A model generated the notes under the pieces. It made no database searches and had not been told where the DNA came from. It worked only from the letters and a program-made list of their open reading frames with translations. Shown in pieces: positions 23,609 to 36,327 of a stretch of DNA of 64,000 bases. The first letter of the stretch is position 1; each line of letters starts with the position of its first letter. This DNA is from Suillus spraguei (lineage: Eukaryota > Basidiomycota > Agaricomycetes > Boletales > Suillaceae): assembly GCA_016800925.1 (NCBI GenBank), contig JABCPU010000202.1:57289-121288 (forward strand), written 5' to 3'. The position numbers were made by a program, and so were the translations under genes.

Positions 23609-24528
23609 ATAATGATTAGTAGTAACAGTAGATCATTCAATTTGATACTGATAATGCCAATCTCTTCCTCGCTTCCTCGCTTATTGGAGTGTGTTATCCA
23701 TGTTGGATTATCAGGGGTCGAGGTACGAGCTCGACACTTATCAGGAATCTTCGGGATCAATGGTGCATCAATGCGCAATATTACCGGGCATCAGCAGCAT
23801 GGTTTTAGCATTGACTGGCATATATAAAAAGGTATTTTTCTGTAGGAGTACACTATGCGTTTGTCAGCGGGTTCACTGTAAAACCTGAGTTGGTATTACT
23901 TTGCAGAACGTGTCCAAGACTTGCGTGCAACTCAACAATCCATTAGTACATTTTTGGTCTGGTTGTACGCTAAATACAGCTCGTCCGAGACTATACTAAA
24001 ACAGGGATCGTAAAACGATGCTTGAACGATGGTTTGAATTCTAGATGCAGCAAACGTTGCCATTTTTTGGACTTTATGTAATAGAATCATGTTGTTACTG
24101 CCGTACTACCACCTACCACGAGTCTATGTTATACGACCATGTCAAATGAGCAGCCACGCATTTGCCTGTCGTGATAAGTGTATTTTCTCAATTTCCAGAT
24201 GGGCCATACCTTGACTCGATTCATCGTGATCGGGGTTGGTGGTTTGGATTTTGTTTACATTCTATCCTGCATGGGGGTCATGTCAGTAACAGCAATGTAT
24301 TAGGTAATAATCCGAAAGCAGTCCATACAAAGCGCAACTTAATGAAATGAACGCCGACATCGGATGGCCCGGGATGGGCCTGCGTCGGGGTTACGAGTAT
24401 AGGCGCTAAACCGTTAAGCTGTGTAAACAGCTGTTCACAGCCTCGGCCCCAACACGTGCACCATCGCCCCATACAAGCTTCCTACGTTCGCGTCTTACAA
24501 CATACACCTCCTACTTTCCATATTCTAG

Positions 24529-25334
24529 ATGAACATTCGAAGAGCAGAGGTGCGCTGGGTTATTTGCCTTGATTCCACGAAAACTGAGCATTCCATTCGA
24601 CATGGTCTCCATGACGCGAACGTGCGGCTCTTAGCCGAAGGATCTCACCAAGATACAGCAATGCAACTTGCACAACCTCCCTGAGAACTACCACATGAGA
24701 TATTGTGGGTCTCCTTTGGTTCAGTGAAAACGCCATTCCCATCGTCGGAATTGCAGGGGCTTATTCCTTTATAACATGGCAAGAAGTTTCGTATCTCGCA
24801 GAGGACAGCAGTGGGCGTGTAGTAGGTTATGTGCTCTCATCGATGTGAGTAAAGGTTGCGTACATGTTTTACGACTGATTCGATCATTTCCTATAGAGAG
24901 CCAGATGAAGAATACCCTTGGTTGCAAGTTGGTCATGTCAACTCTCTATCCGTACTCCGAACGTACCGTAGGCTGGGTCTTGCGAAGCGATTAATGATGC
25001 TTTCGAGTTGGTCACTCACGCTATCTGATCTGGTGCAAGACATTAATCTACACTACCTCCAGAAAAGGCCATGATGGAATCATACAACATAGAGTACATT
25101 CAACTCCACGTACGCAAGTCCAATCGAGCTGCCTTCAGTTTGTACAGTGAGAAACTTGGCTTCAAGATACACAGGAAGGAGGTCGGATACTGTGAGTTGG
25201 TGACTTGGGTTTTCCGGCTACTATATTTGAATGTTCGATCAGATTGTGATGGTGAAGATGCATACTCAATGAGGATAGTCCTGAAACCACGGAGCTTGTG
25301 TGTATTCATAATTTTGCACCGCAAAACTTACTAA
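24529..25334 (+). CDS. NAA10: N-terminal acetyltransferase A catalytic subunit (Naa10/ARD1 type)
   Basis: GNAT-fold catalytic subunit that, with Naa15, acetylates nascent protein N-termini at the ribosome. It is spliced from six exons: 24529-24549, 24635-24704, 24757-24844, 24897-25006, 25063-25191 and 25243-25334. This gives 169 residues with an exact frame. Family blocks are clear: MNIRRA at the start, IQQCNLHNLPENYHMRY, VSYLAEDSSGRVVGYVL, then HVNSLSVLRTYRRLGLAKRL, which holds the acetyl-CoA binding R/Q-X-X-G-X-G/A type loop (RRLGLA). After that come YIQLHVRKSNRAAF, LYSEKLGF and DGEDAYSMR. The C-terminal extension is very short. All conserved positions I can check are present, so the gene looks functional. 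The last exon could be spliced differently after AYSMR. Confidence 0.85.
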
Positions 25335-25399
25335 CACAGCACAGCACCCATCGGCTTGGTCGCAGAGTTCACGCATTTGTATACACTCGGCAACGGGCA

Positions 25400-27300
25400 T
25401 TTGCCAATTGGACTTTGAAATGCGCGAAACGAGTGAGTCAGATAAAATAAAAATACCAAATTTGCTTGTCAGTCATCCGCGGAATTGTCTTGTACTTCGT
25501 TCTGAGTTACCTATCTGCAGGATCCACCTACGTATGATATCCGTATATTCACTTTTAATTATATTGCGATCAGGCAATATATTGTTAAGTATGACATCGA
25601 ATTTCTGTATGATCACGGTTACCCATATTCTGTACTATACATTTCTGGCGATCTACAATTCTTAGCCCCATCGTAGAGTCCGGATCAAGAGCCTTCCTTC
25701 CATACGTGGTACTTGGGTTCCAGATCAGCCTTTCGGTCGGAGGGATGAAACAACTCACCCAGTGACCATGTCCCAAACCTTCGCTTCCTCGTACAGCAGT
25801 ACTGCTCGTAACTTTGGTGCCTCACGAGTAAACCCAAACCCGGTTCGTGATGGTGAAGTTGGGAGCAATGACAAGAGCAGGAGCCCCTTGCCATTTATCG
25901 ACGATAGTCCCAAAATTTGAGCTGTCTTGTAAAGTTGAATGTGAGTGAAGGGGAAAGATGTCTACTGATAGGCGTCTCAGGTCCATCTCTTCGGCAAGCA
26001 TATAAAGCTGCAAGTTCCACAAATTGTTACACAGCCAGTCAAAGCCATCCATCTGGGAGATCGTTAGCATCTCGGCCGGTTTGAGAATACTCAAGGGCAA
26101 ACCTGAATAGCATGAGTTGAAGTTGACTGTTCTGACCAAGCTTAGGTTAACGTTTTTGAGAAGGGCGTGCTGTGCGTATCCATCCTTCACTCTGCTCTCC
26201 AGCTTCTTGACGTCCTTGTTCGATTTTTGAACGAAGACGTTCTACGAGTCTGTAAAGCGCTGGAAAGCTGCGTCGAATGCTAAGTAACCAGACTCGTCAG
26301 AATGAAGGGGAGAATCCCAAGTTGCTATTGCGCCAGTTGAGTTACACGGCGACAAGCGAGAAGAAATATTCACCTTTGTTATAACTTAGATCATCTCATT
26401 GATAAATCTGCAGACGCACGATATTTTCTCCGCCGATATCCTCTCGGGATGTAGAAGGAAATGCATGATTGTGATACACGACCTCATTTCCAACATCCTG
26501 CCCGACCACAATTGCTGCCTGTTGAAGATATTTGGAACTGGCAGTAATGATATGCGAGGTCGTCGTCGCCCATGCGTAAGGAATGAGTAACCTCTACACG
26601 AATCCGGATACGCAGATGTGTAACAGTGTGGCTGTAGATGAAATCAAAATCAAGAGTCCACATCGTAAGAGGTAGTACGCAGGTTGGTATTTTCCAGCTT
26701 GTCGCCGTGGAACTAGCCGCTGACAACATGGACAAAAACATATACAAGGCCGCGCTCTTGTTGGGAATACTGCTCAAAAGAACTCCGTCAACTCCTCCAT
26801 CGCCATAGAATTAAACACAGTGATAAGTATGAAACCAAAAAAACCAAAGGTCAGAGTCCAGTCAACGATACGACTTGGGCCAAGGACAGGAGGGTGCAGA
26901 CAGAAATATCGCCAGGAAACATCGAAGATACCATCTGGGCGAGTTGGCGCATCGTAGGGCACTATGCTCAACAGAACAGGCTGTCTAGCAGCGTTAACCA
27001 GTAATGTAGATTGCCTTCTGAATAGACTCACCCTAAGTTGTGTGTAGTATATATTGATGCATTGGAATCTGGGATCTATAACGTTTGCAGAGAACAGGCG
27101 ATGGCAGCATTTACTGCACTAAGTCGAGGACACGTTTTGAGAGTGATCAGTAATATTATTACATGCAGTACTTCCGTCCAAAGGACCAAAAACTCGGACA
27201 AAGTTATTGAAACCTCCCTTCACAACGGCATAAGAATTCAAAACCTCGATAATATAGTAGATGACAAAACTTACCCGCAAGCCGAAGAATAAACAAATCA
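25400..27300 (-). other. region with unrecognised minus-strand frames
   Basis: Several minus-strand frames, 26774-27031, 26484-26777, 25822-26190 and 25685-25894, are separated by GT..AG-like gaps and could be exons of one gene. The upstream piece has a hydrophobic segment (LTFGFFGFILITVFNSMAM), and the later piece reads LYMLAEEMDLRRLSVDIFPL. I do not recognise a family, and an in-frame stop before NVFVQKS near 26240 argues for decay or a missed intron. The interval may instead be non-coding. Confidence 0.25.
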
Positions 27301-28443
27301 AACGACAGAAAGTTATATTGAGCCTGCACGAAGTTTGAAATATCGGTTGAAATTTATACCTCCACCAATGGCAATAGTACGACGTCGCCAACTTCGATGG
27401 GTCAGTGAGTTTGGGCCTCACAAACTTTCACATCGTACAATTCCAGCGACCGTTACCTCCATCAATAGTACGACGTCGCCAACTTCGATGGGCCAGTGAC
27501 TTTGGGCCCCATAAATTCACATCGTATGATTCAGTGTTGACTCAGAATAGACGCCCTCCCTTATTACGCCGGGTGCACTTCTGGGTGTCAGATGAGTGAA
27601 ACAGATTGACGAAAAGCCTGCGTGGTCATATGGATGGCTTACCAAATTATCCAGGTGAGCCACGTACTACGACTCGGACATCGCCAACGCCAGTACTAGT
27701 GACTTTTGGCCCCACATCGTACGATTCCAGCGTTAACTCGGAATAGACGCCCTCCCATATGACGCCGCCGGGCGCCCTTCTGGGCATCAAAGGAAAAGCT
27801 TGCGTGGCTTACCAAATGGGCTATGCACGTGTCACATGAGGAGTGTCACGTTCGGGTCATGCGGACTGGTTCAGGTACGTTCCATCAAGGCTGGAGTACT
27901 CGAATGCTGTGGGATGATTGGATGGTGATCGATATCGATGATCCGCAACCGATTTAATTAATCACCGTAATCTAACGCTGACCGCTGATGATGAGAAATG
28001 ATTTGGTTGACTTTGAAACAGAGCGCTAACTTAGGCTTTGCTTACAAAAGGAGTGCCCGAAAACAAAATCTTATTCGGAACGTTGACCATCCCCATCAGC
28101 CGCCCGAACAAGACGGAAAACCAGTGAGTAGATTTCTAAGACTTCTGGCAATTGGTCACTGAGTTGAAATTTACAGGCAGCCTTCGAAAGTACCATTGGC
28201 CTGACAAAAGTCCCGTAGCTTGCGTAGTCTTCTGGCAAGCGCTGTCAAGCTGTGTCTTGCCCTTGCAAGACTAGTCAGTCTGTGCACCTGAAGCGGTGAC
28301 TTTCCTGAAGGCAAGTCATACACAGAGTCATAACATAGGTACCCATGCTGTGCTTATGGTACCGGGCCCCAGCTGACCATCACCATTAAATAAATAGCAG
28401 AACTCTCCCGACATCTTTTCCTCCTAACCTCAATATCACAACA
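27301..28443. other. intergenic stretch with degenerate direct repeats and promoter of the next gene
   Basis: No gene is recognised. 27372-27830 holds partial direct repeats (listed separately). A TATA-like ATTAAATAAATAG at 28385-28397 and a C/T-rich leader precede the ATG at 28444, which fits a promoter for the DUF6699 gene. Confidence 0.5.
27372..27830. repeat. three partial direct repeats
   Basis: A block containing AGTACGACGTCGCCAACTTC occurs at about 27376 and again 91 bp later, with a weaker third copy near 27665. A second block with GGAATAGACGCCCTCCC-like sequence occurs near 27545 and 27740. Copies differ by substitutions and small gaps, so the duplication is old. Confidence 0.75.
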
Positions 28444-29286
28444 ATGTCTGCCCCATACATCTACACACCATCGACCTATGAGCCTCCTCCATATTATACC
28501 CACCCGTACACTCCCCAACGATCACCCTTCATTCCTCCCTCTAATTTATACCCTTCTCCCTCTTCACCTTATGTCGAACTTCCTGGAACTTCTTACATTC
28601 CTGATGGTTACCGTCGTCGTCGCGTTCCGTCTTGGCATGGAGGGATGGCCTCAGCGCCTCCCAGTCCCTCCTTTTTAGGGGTTCCATTGTCGCCGATCCA
28701 CAACCGGCGGCATTCGTTCGGCCACGGCAATCGCCCTCCTTGGCCATATCAAACATCGCCTCACCACTTCCAGATCCACCCGCTTCTTAATGGAGAAGCT
28801 TATGTGTCGGAGTTCTACTTCGACATCGCTAATCCAGCTTTTGCGCCATTGCGCAGAATTGGTCCAAACCAGTCAGTTATGGTGTCTGCTGACGAACTAA
28901 GGGAACCTGCTACATTCCCAACCATTACCCGCATGCGTATCACGCATGATGCCATTCCTCAATGGCCTATCGAATTGGATCTCGTCCATGGCGAGTACGA
29001 TATCTCGGGCGCTCTGCCCATAACAGTTGGCGATGTTTTGTGGATGATCCATTCTTCCCTCCACCGCCAAATTCATCACTCTGACTGGGCCTCACTAAGT
29101 CGGAGTGACGAAACCGCAATTGCTCGGGCATACACTCGCAGATACAGGAGCATTCCTTCATCTGCTCAGCTCGAAGCAAGTCAAGGAGTCAAACGGATTG
29201 ACTACTTGATGGAAAGACATGTCTTCAGGGGACTTGTCAGAGCTCATGACGAAGATGGGTTCTCCCATTGGAAGTTGTTGACGTGA
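28444..29286 (+). CDS. DUF6699 domain protein, copy 1
   Basis: A single-exon gene of 280 residues. The first 110 residues are low-complexity Pro/Ser/Tyr-rich. The DUF6699 domain, at about residues 115-278, contains IHPLLNGEAYVSEFYFDIA, then PQWPIELDLVHGEYDISG, LPITVGDVLWMIHSSLHRQI, and ends RIDYLMERHVFRGLVRA. This fungal domain has no known biochemical function. No signal peptide or membrane segment is visible. Two further members lie within 10 kb (33910-35062 and 37404-38156), so this is a local paralogue cluster. Confidence 0.85.
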   Translation: MSAPYIYTPSTYEPPPYYTHPYTPQRSPFIPPSNLYPSPSSPYVELPGTSYIPDGYRRRRVPSWHGGMASAPPSPSFLGVPLSPIHNRRHSFGHGNRPPWPYQTSPHHFQIHPLLNGEAYVSEFYFDIANPAFAPLRRIGPNQSVMVSADELREPATFPTITRMRITHDAIPQWPIELDLVHGEYDISGALPITVGDVLWMIHSSLHRQIHHSDWASLSRSDETAIARAYTRRYRSIPSSAQLEASQGVKRIDYLMERHVFRGLVRAHDEDGFSHWKLLT

Positions 29287-30674
29287 ATGTTGCCTGCCTT
29301 TGTAACCCCCTTCCATTGTGCTAGATCTGTCATTAATATTGTCCATCTCCTATTCCCTTTGTTCCCGACTGTGATTTATTATGTTGTAACTATCCCACAT
29401 ATACCCAGACTCTGTCTACCGCCCTTCCTAAAATCACCATACATCTATATTCGCCGGCTTTTACGATCAAAACGTGTACAATTATCGAGATTATAGTGTG
29501 ACTCGAGTGCCTCACTGCGCCTTTGTAGGGGAAGTAATGATTATTGTGAACTTTGGAATATTTGTGCCTGACAAAGTCGAGTATGCGGGGCCATATGAAA
29601 TTCACCAACGTAGCATGGGAGAACTTGATCGAGGCCGCAGACCCCCTGTTCCTGTTCCGTTTCTGCCAACTCCGATCCAAAAAGAATGAAAACAAGGGAA
29701 GTTGCCGCGAGAAAATAAGTTAGCGTTCAATATTCAATATTCAATATTCTGTTGCAACGGGCGGTTACTAAGCCTCCTGTCGATACATATCCGTGCGTTA
29801 CCAGTAATGGACAATATTATAGTTTCATATCGGAGCTGCGATATCAGGGTCATCACATCGCTATCGACCAATGATCGATGTCCTTGCCTTGGTGGTAACC
29901 GTCCACGAGTCTCACACAGGAATGCCAAAGCCGACAGACGACATCAGATATCCATCCTCGATCGACTTAGCCTGCAGTACTGAATGTGGTGTCCTCCCGT
30001 CCCAATACCGAAAAAAAAACAAATTCAGCGAGGGAAATATCTCCTCGGAGATCACAGCGGGCATTCGTAGGTCAGTTGTAACGATAAAACATGTTATGAC
30101 ATCGAGAAAAAAAAAAGTTCGGATTCTTGCGGGGACAGCAGGTCGTAATTACCGCACTCCTCGCTGAAGGCACATGACAGACTAGAGGAATAGAAAGAAG
30201 CTGCGGTCTGTGATTGAGCACGTCATCCAAGTTCTTCTAGCACATTCCTTGACAACTGCATCGCAAGTTAATATAGGGGTAAGAACTCATCCGAGACAAG
30301 CCAATAGCTGTGTTCACTTTACGTCTGCGATGATTAACAGCAATCGAATATATTGATATTAACATACACGAGGACATGGGCATGCAGAGATACGCATTGT
30401 CTGTTCTGGAAGCAAAATCGTTAAAAGCTAAAGTCCCTATTAGGCGACCAAACATACCATGAAGATCTTGCGCTTGACACGTGAAAATCAACAGTAGTGA
30501 TGTTGAAAATCGTGCTTCGCAGCATCTACCCCTTGCCTAAATCCATGCTCTGAAATTCGTTAGGAATAGTGTCATCTAAATCTGTGATACCACAGATGCA
30601 CTTATCGAGATAACGGGTATGTCGTGCTGCCGCCGCCGGCCGAGAAGCAGCAAAACCCAGAAGGGGAAACCTCC
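29287..30674. other. intergenic stretch, no gene recognised
   Basis: I see no coding signal beyond short frames in this 1.4-kb interval between the DUF6699 gene and the 3' end of the GH5 gene. A short tandem CAATATT motif (three copies) occurs at 29728-29748. A-rich runs occur near 30010 and 30105. Confidence 0.45.
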
Positions 30675-32400
30675 TTAAACAGTAAACTCACCGTACTCCC
30701 AAATGTTGCTGCTGCGGCCATTTTCACGAATATAGTCCTGTCCCTTCCTCTTCGCAATGCAGCCCTTGAATCCAAGTTCTGAGACGGCGGCTTGGCCCGC
30801 ATGATCGAAGGTGAAGAACTCATAAGCCACGACCCAGCCTTGGTCAAAGCCGGCTTCAAAACACCAATGCTCGTAATAACCAGGAAAACGGGCCCAATAG
30901 GATACATGTTGATCTTGAAAAAAAAAATTAACGACGTGGCAGCCGTGGGGTTGCTGAACTCACCCAGGGCTACATTCCTAGCGGTCATCTTTCTAGCGTT
31001 TATGTCTGCACTGTGTCCAATACAATCCTTTACTGGAATCATGCCCACGACTTCTGGAAAGATACCATTTTCAACCGCGTCTCGGAAACACCATCCTAGG
31101 TCTCCAGGAAATTCTTTTTTGTATGTCCAAAAGAATGATCCAGCGCAGTACAGCTCGAACAGGTCGAGCTGAGCCCGAATATAAGATGCTCTGTCCTCAT
31201 GTTCATCAGCTGTACCTTGCAAAGAGCCTGGATTCAAAGCTCCAGACCACTCGCCGACTACGAGTCCACTTCCTGATGCTGCAAGCTTCTCTGCAACACG
31301 GGAGAACATTTGTGGAAAGGGGGCATTCCGATCAGCAAGGGATGCAGTATGCTGCCCTGCTGACGTTGAAATGTCGCTCCCTGTGAAACACCGGTACAGA
31401 TGATGGTCGATACAAGTTAGTGCCAAAGAAGACGGTAAGCGTGCGACGAAATCGGCATATTGATCAGCCATCCAGCAATCTGATATGTAGATTGGGAAGC
31501 CAGAGTCGATCTTTCTTATCTCTTGGATTGCCTTGTTGTACCAGTCGTAGAGTGCTTCGTGTGAAGAGGGATGGGGCTCGTTGAGAAGCTGTACACCGAC
31601 TATATTGTCGAATTCGGGTTCGTGTGCCCGCAAAGCGATAAGCTGAGTGACCAGTACGCAGAGAGCACGAATGGCCAACTGCATGTTAAATTTGCTGTTG
31701 AAAAACGATATTACCGGAGATGATGTCCCGGAATGCGAATCTTTATTCTGCTTGCCAGGAGCTGCGTGGAGGTCTGGAATTTGCGAGTGAGGAATAAGAC
31801 ATGTCCACTCAATGAACGACATACCAAATAGCACCCCATTCCAAAGCTCTGGGCGGTGATCACCGCGGCCACAAGTCTACTCCATGCTCCTTCAAAAACA
31901 TGTTGAAGACCATCGAAGTCAGTTCCAGTTAGGATAGATGGGTCCAGTGCACAGATATGATAGTATCCGATCTGTTCAAGGCGCCATGAGATAATGCTGT
32001 TGCACTATTACAAGAAAACGCGCACTGGGATCCGCACAGTGTTGATTCCCCTTGCCGCGAGCCATTCAAAATCGCTGAAGGTGATCCAGGAATCCCAATG
32101 TTGTTCTAGAACTTGCTTCGCATGTGGGCCCTTGGCAACGTCCAGATCACTTTGTCCGCTGCCGGAGGCGCCTCGAAAGGGTGATTCGGATATCCATCGT
32201 TCTAAAACGAACCACGATCCTAAGCCACGCTCGTCGCTTAGCTCGGGTAATGCATTTAATTTGAGCTTACCTAGATTAACTCCGCGTTGCTTGCGATATC
32301 GGTAGAGGTATTGCTGAGGGCTTTCTTGCAGTGCTTCTTGAGGACCAGGTCCTGATTCGGTCTTGCTACCATGTCTCAACCTAGAGATAAAGTTCCGCAT
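30675..32400 (-). CDS. GH5 exo-beta-1,3-glucanase (glucan 1,3-beta-glucosidase)
   Basis: Glycoside hydrolase family 5 enzyme of the fungal exo-beta-1,3-glucanase type, acting on beta-1,3-glucan of cell walls. The gene starts at 32400 and is split by several introns, of which 32220-32270 is clear. Family blocks in order: RGVNLGSWFVLERWI across the first intron, FEWLAARGINTVRIP, then HAAPGKQN, and VGVQLLNEPHP with the acid/base Glu. Next come ALTCIDHHLYRCF and VVGEWSGALN with the nucleophile Glu, then FFWTYKKEFPGDLGWCF. A last exon carries YWARFPGYYEHWCFEAGF and ELGFKGCIAKRK. No classical signal peptide is visible at the chosen start, so the product may be cytosolic or the true start may lie elsewhere. 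The stop at 30675-30677 assumes no further intron after SNIWEY. Both catalytic glutamates are present. Confidence 0.85.
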
Positions 32401-33909
32401 GTTGTGTGTCTGCAGGGCCCATCAGTATGTTGGATGTCCGGACCGCAAGGCGTAGTAAGCTAACATATGCTGGTCAACGTCCAACTTCGAGTCGCAGAAT
32501 GACTAAACATTAAACAGGCGTGTTTGGCAAAGGCTTCTGATCCAAATAGTGACTAGTCATCATTGAATTCATCATTAACATTGTCTGTATAACACATATT
32601 ATATGGTGGTTATGACCAACAACATTCGTAATATATTGCCGCGTGCACAGGGTACTATCCAGGAACCGCTTTTGATTGTTGTGCTACACTGCCAGAGGTG
32701 TGCCAGATTAGCGTACTCTATCATTGAATCTGTTGATTTCTGCTCATCAGCCAACCGATCTTGGACCCTGTGCATGTTGACCTGTGGGATATTCCAGAAC
32801 TCAACTTTAATCTTGTTTCTGTTTGCACCTCCGGTTCTCCTGTCCCTTGATGTGGCGCATGCCTGCGCAGAAAAAAGTATACCCCGTCACGTATACTTCT
32901 GTGGCTCATACAGCCTAGCCCGTCACGTAGACGGTGCAGTCTCGAGGAAACTCTAGTTTGAAAGGAATGCTTGTGGTGTAACAAGTTCACAGATCGTCCA
33001 ACCGGAAATAGTTCATCTCGCTAACATGGTGGTTTCATTTCCCTTAGCGATGAGGTCTGTCCCTCTTTTTTTTTCACCTTTCTTAAGCACCAACTGAAGC
33101 TTATATTACGGTCTAGATTCCCGCTTGGCGATTCAAGCGAATATTACTTCGCTTGTTCCTTTGTCTATGGCGGGCTTCTTGCGCGCCGTTTGACCTGATT
33201 TAGGGTGGTCATGCGTCAATGCCTTTAGAGGACCGGGGAACCGATAGTACATGTGAGTATGAACAGGCTGACAATCATGCCTGAAATTATCATCCTATGA
33301 AAAAATTTCAGGCTTCGTTGTCAAGAGTGCTATCTACGAGAAGCCACAGCGAGCGCCGCGCCTTTTCCATAAAAGGAATACACGCGTTTTACATGCGTTT
33401 TGAATGTCGTGAAGATGATGACGGATTGGCATCAAACCTCATGGTTCGTATTTCCAATCGAGATAGTATAGCGCGTCGCCACCGTTGTTCCTACTCCTTC
33501 CGAACTTCTCACACGAACATCCTCTTTCCTCTTTGTTATATTGTCAAATCACTGTATTGGTCCTGCTTCATTACTCACGGACTTTCCGGACAGCATCACT
33601 TTGATCCACCGCGTTCACTTACACTGCCCTTTTGGATAACAGATCTTTTATTGCAATCTCCCTTCTCGGCATTCAATACCACGTCCACGGCTTTTCTAGG
33701 GGCCCTCTTACTTCATTCAAGTATTTTCGCTACAATATGTCTAGAACTCACAGGCGATCCGATCCAGGCATAACGGCTAACCTGTGCGCTTATAAGAACC
33801 CTTCCCTACTCTTTTCTTGCCGACTTCATTCCACCTCTTGGTTCAGTACCTCGAGCAACTCACACTTGACTATTACTTGTCACTCACACTTTACGAACAA
33901 AAAGTCATA
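32401..33909. other. intergenic stretch and promoter of DUF6699 copy 2
   Basis: No gene is recognised. The frame at 33297-33773 matches nothing I know. A TATA-like TTATAAG at 33790-33796, followed by C/T-rich sequence, precedes the ATG at 33910 by about 115 bp, a typical fungal promoter spacing. Confidence 0.45.
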
Positions 33910-35062
33910 ATGACCTCCTACTTCCGTTCCATCTTTGGTGGCAACCAATCTCATGACCATCCTTCCAAGTCACGCTCACGCTCTGATAATCCTGCAAATT
34001 TCTTCTACGGCCCACCAGCTGGTTCAAGTTCTTCTTCACGCTTAAAGACAAAACGAAGTAATAGCTTCAACGCTGCAACAGCTCCATCTCCAATGCGATA
34101 TACCACCTATGACGCTGCAAGAGATATGAGGTATGGCACACCCTCAAAAGCTGAGAAGGTGCCGCTCTACAGGCGTGCCAGCTACAAGTCGTCCGAGCAC
34201 CGTACGTCTTCTATCTTCCGCGTTCAACCAGCGCATTTGAAATTGACATCCACCTCAAGTCGGCCATTATCCTTTGTATAATTATGCGCCTCCCGTATCT
34301 TATGGTACATCTTCTCGCACCAGTTCCAGTTCTTCTTCGGGTCTTCCGAGCATGCATCCAGGCACCCCTTCTATGCCATCTCACGTGCTCCAATACGACA
34401 GACGTCCTTCTCTGCAACAGCGTCATACCTGGCAGACACCGCATGAATCGGCTCATTCATGTAAGTCTCTTAAAATAGGTGTGGGATTAGCTTTCTAACG
34501 GCGCATAGATATTGGAATGGATCCACACGGGAGACGCGCACCTGCACTGCATATGCATCCGCTCTTTGCCTCTACCCGACTTCACTCCGCACCCATAAAT
34601 TACGACGTCACGTTTGCCCCTTCACCCCGCACAGTTCTCGACCGCACCACACATTCACCTGTCGATGCTCATACATTATCCCAACCAGCGACAGACCCGC
34701 CAACTCCTGCATCATCCCGTATCCTACTCCGCTCAGATAAGTTCCCGTGGCCCGTGGTCGTCGGGTCTTCTAGAAACGGGCGCTCCCCAGACATTACCAA
34801 TCTCGACCTTCTTCACGCATTGCACGAGACGCTTCTCACGAGAGTTACGCCTCAAGAGTGGGAAGCTCTCGGTAATGGAAGCAGGGCACAACGGAAAGTC
34901 ACGCAGGCGTATGAACAACGATGTACCAGGTTGGGAGGTGGATGGGAAGGCGGAGTCCGACGAGTCGATTGGCTGCATGGGAAAACTCGTCTGATCGGAA
35001 TTGAGGTGGAGAAGAATGGATCCGGCGCCGGCTCCGGAAAACTCGTGTTTGGCAAGGCTTGA
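33910..35062 (+). CDS. DUF6699 domain protein, copy 2
   Basis: Three exons, 33910-34201, 34260-34460 and 34509-35062, joined through introns of 58 and 48 bp. The N-terminal 160 residues are Ser/Arg/Tyr-rich and disordered, with FFYGPPAGSSSSSRLKTKR and poly-Ser segments. The DUF6699 domain occupies the C-terminal part from about LHMHPLFASTRLHSAPINYD through KFPWPVVVGSSRNGRSPDIT and DLLHALHETLLTRVTPQEW to VRRVDWLHGKTRLIGIEVEK. The domain shares the HPLL/HPLF start and the final (R/K)(V/I)D(W/Y/F)L motif with the copies on either side. Function is unknown, and the long disordered leader distinguishes it from its neighbours. Confidence 0.8.
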
Positions 35063-35398
35063 AGCCGAGATTTTCAACTTTTGAGATCGACAGCTACCGA
35101 GGTTAGTTCTGATTCTCTTTTTGATATCCCAATGTCCTTGCGAAACCTCTCCCGGCGTACGCATACACGCCGTTACATCTTTCTGGACCTCACGATTATA
35201 TAGCATACTGAAGCATCAGGCATATGTATGAATTTATTGCACGACCTCTTTATGATTTTGTATACTGGCTGTAACGGCTTGGGCATAGTGATACATTGCG
35301 AATGGCATTACGGATGTTGGTTGAATTATCAGTCAGCTACAAATGCGTGAATGAAATAGTTGGAAATAGATTGTTCGCGCTGCCGTGTTAGGAGCAGC

Positions 35399-36327
35399 TC
35401 ACTCCGTCGAAGTCATACACGCCAGGACAGCAACAGGACAGCCAGCCTTGTCGTTATGTGAATTGCAGTTGACCTGGTCGTTTGCGGATGCACAACAGCG
35501 AAGGCAGAAACGATTGGCAGAGGGCTCAACTCTGGTGAACAGTCAGTGAGTCAGTTAAAAATAATGAAAAACGGAACGGACTGCTCAATGAAGCTTGCGC
35601 CGTATCCCCCGAATGTACACTTCGCGCCGTTGGGAAATCGGACATCCATCTGGCCTCCCGCGTCATCTTGAGCAAAGTGGAACTTGCCGGGGTCCAAGCA
35701 ACCGGTGATCTAGTGCGTTCATTAGCATCAAGGAAGAGGATGCACACAGCTAAATAAAACTCGGGCTCCACTGACCTGTATATAGGACCCATCACTCGCT
35801 TCCGAGACAATAGCGCCAGTAACGAAGTCCGCTGGAAGTGTGTACTGGCAGTCTGATCCGTTGGTACAATACGCTATCGCATCACTCTCAGCATCTGATA
35901 TAAGCTCTAAGGGAGAACAGCGTGGTCAACTGTGGAATGAAGATACAAAGGAGAGACGCACCTCCGTCTCTTGAAGGAAGCAAAAGCGCAAAATCAGACG
36001 CGTTGTTTATATACACGGTGGTCGAAACAGACGTAGGACCTGTAGGCTGAGGCGTTGGCGCCGCGTTTACTCGGGGACGTCGGGCTGGGGTACTGGATGC
36101 CAAACGGGATCGTTTTTGGAGGCGGGCGACCTGTTTCGCGCCTTTTTGCGAGAGGGATGAGGTTTCTTGTCCTGCAAGCTTGTTCTCGTGGCGAGCGTCT
36201 CGTTGTGCCGTTGCCCTGCGAGTATCGTCCTATTGGCCATGAGATCTTGGTATCTGTTCGAAGGCCGCCGGGCGACTGCCAGTATGACGTGCGCGAGTAC
36301 AATAAGAATATTGAATGGTAAAAACAT
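35399..36327 (-). CDS. small secreted cysteine-rich protein
   Basis: The ATG at 36327 starts a signal peptide, MFLPFNILIVLAHVILA, which a likely intron (about 52 bp, ending 36240) joins to a hydrophilic propeptide-like stretch. The conserved part begins YINNASDFALLLPS. It continues across an intron near 35910-35961 to AIAYCTNGSDCQYTLPADFV, then ITGCLDPGKFHFAQDDAGGQ, KCTFGGYGASFIEQ and, after an intron near 35526-35571, RFCLRCC and CNSHNDKAGCP. About eleven Cys residues occur. This pattern is common among secreted proteins of wood- and litter-decaying Agaricomycetes, whose function is not established. The donors at the first and last introns (GTCGCC, GTCCGT) are unusual, so those exon edges are uncertain. 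Confidence 0.7.

Noticed and set aside
33297..33773. 158-codon plus-strand frame as a gene
   Set aside because: No family resemblance and mixed composition; it lies where the promoter of the DUF6699 gene at 33910 should be.
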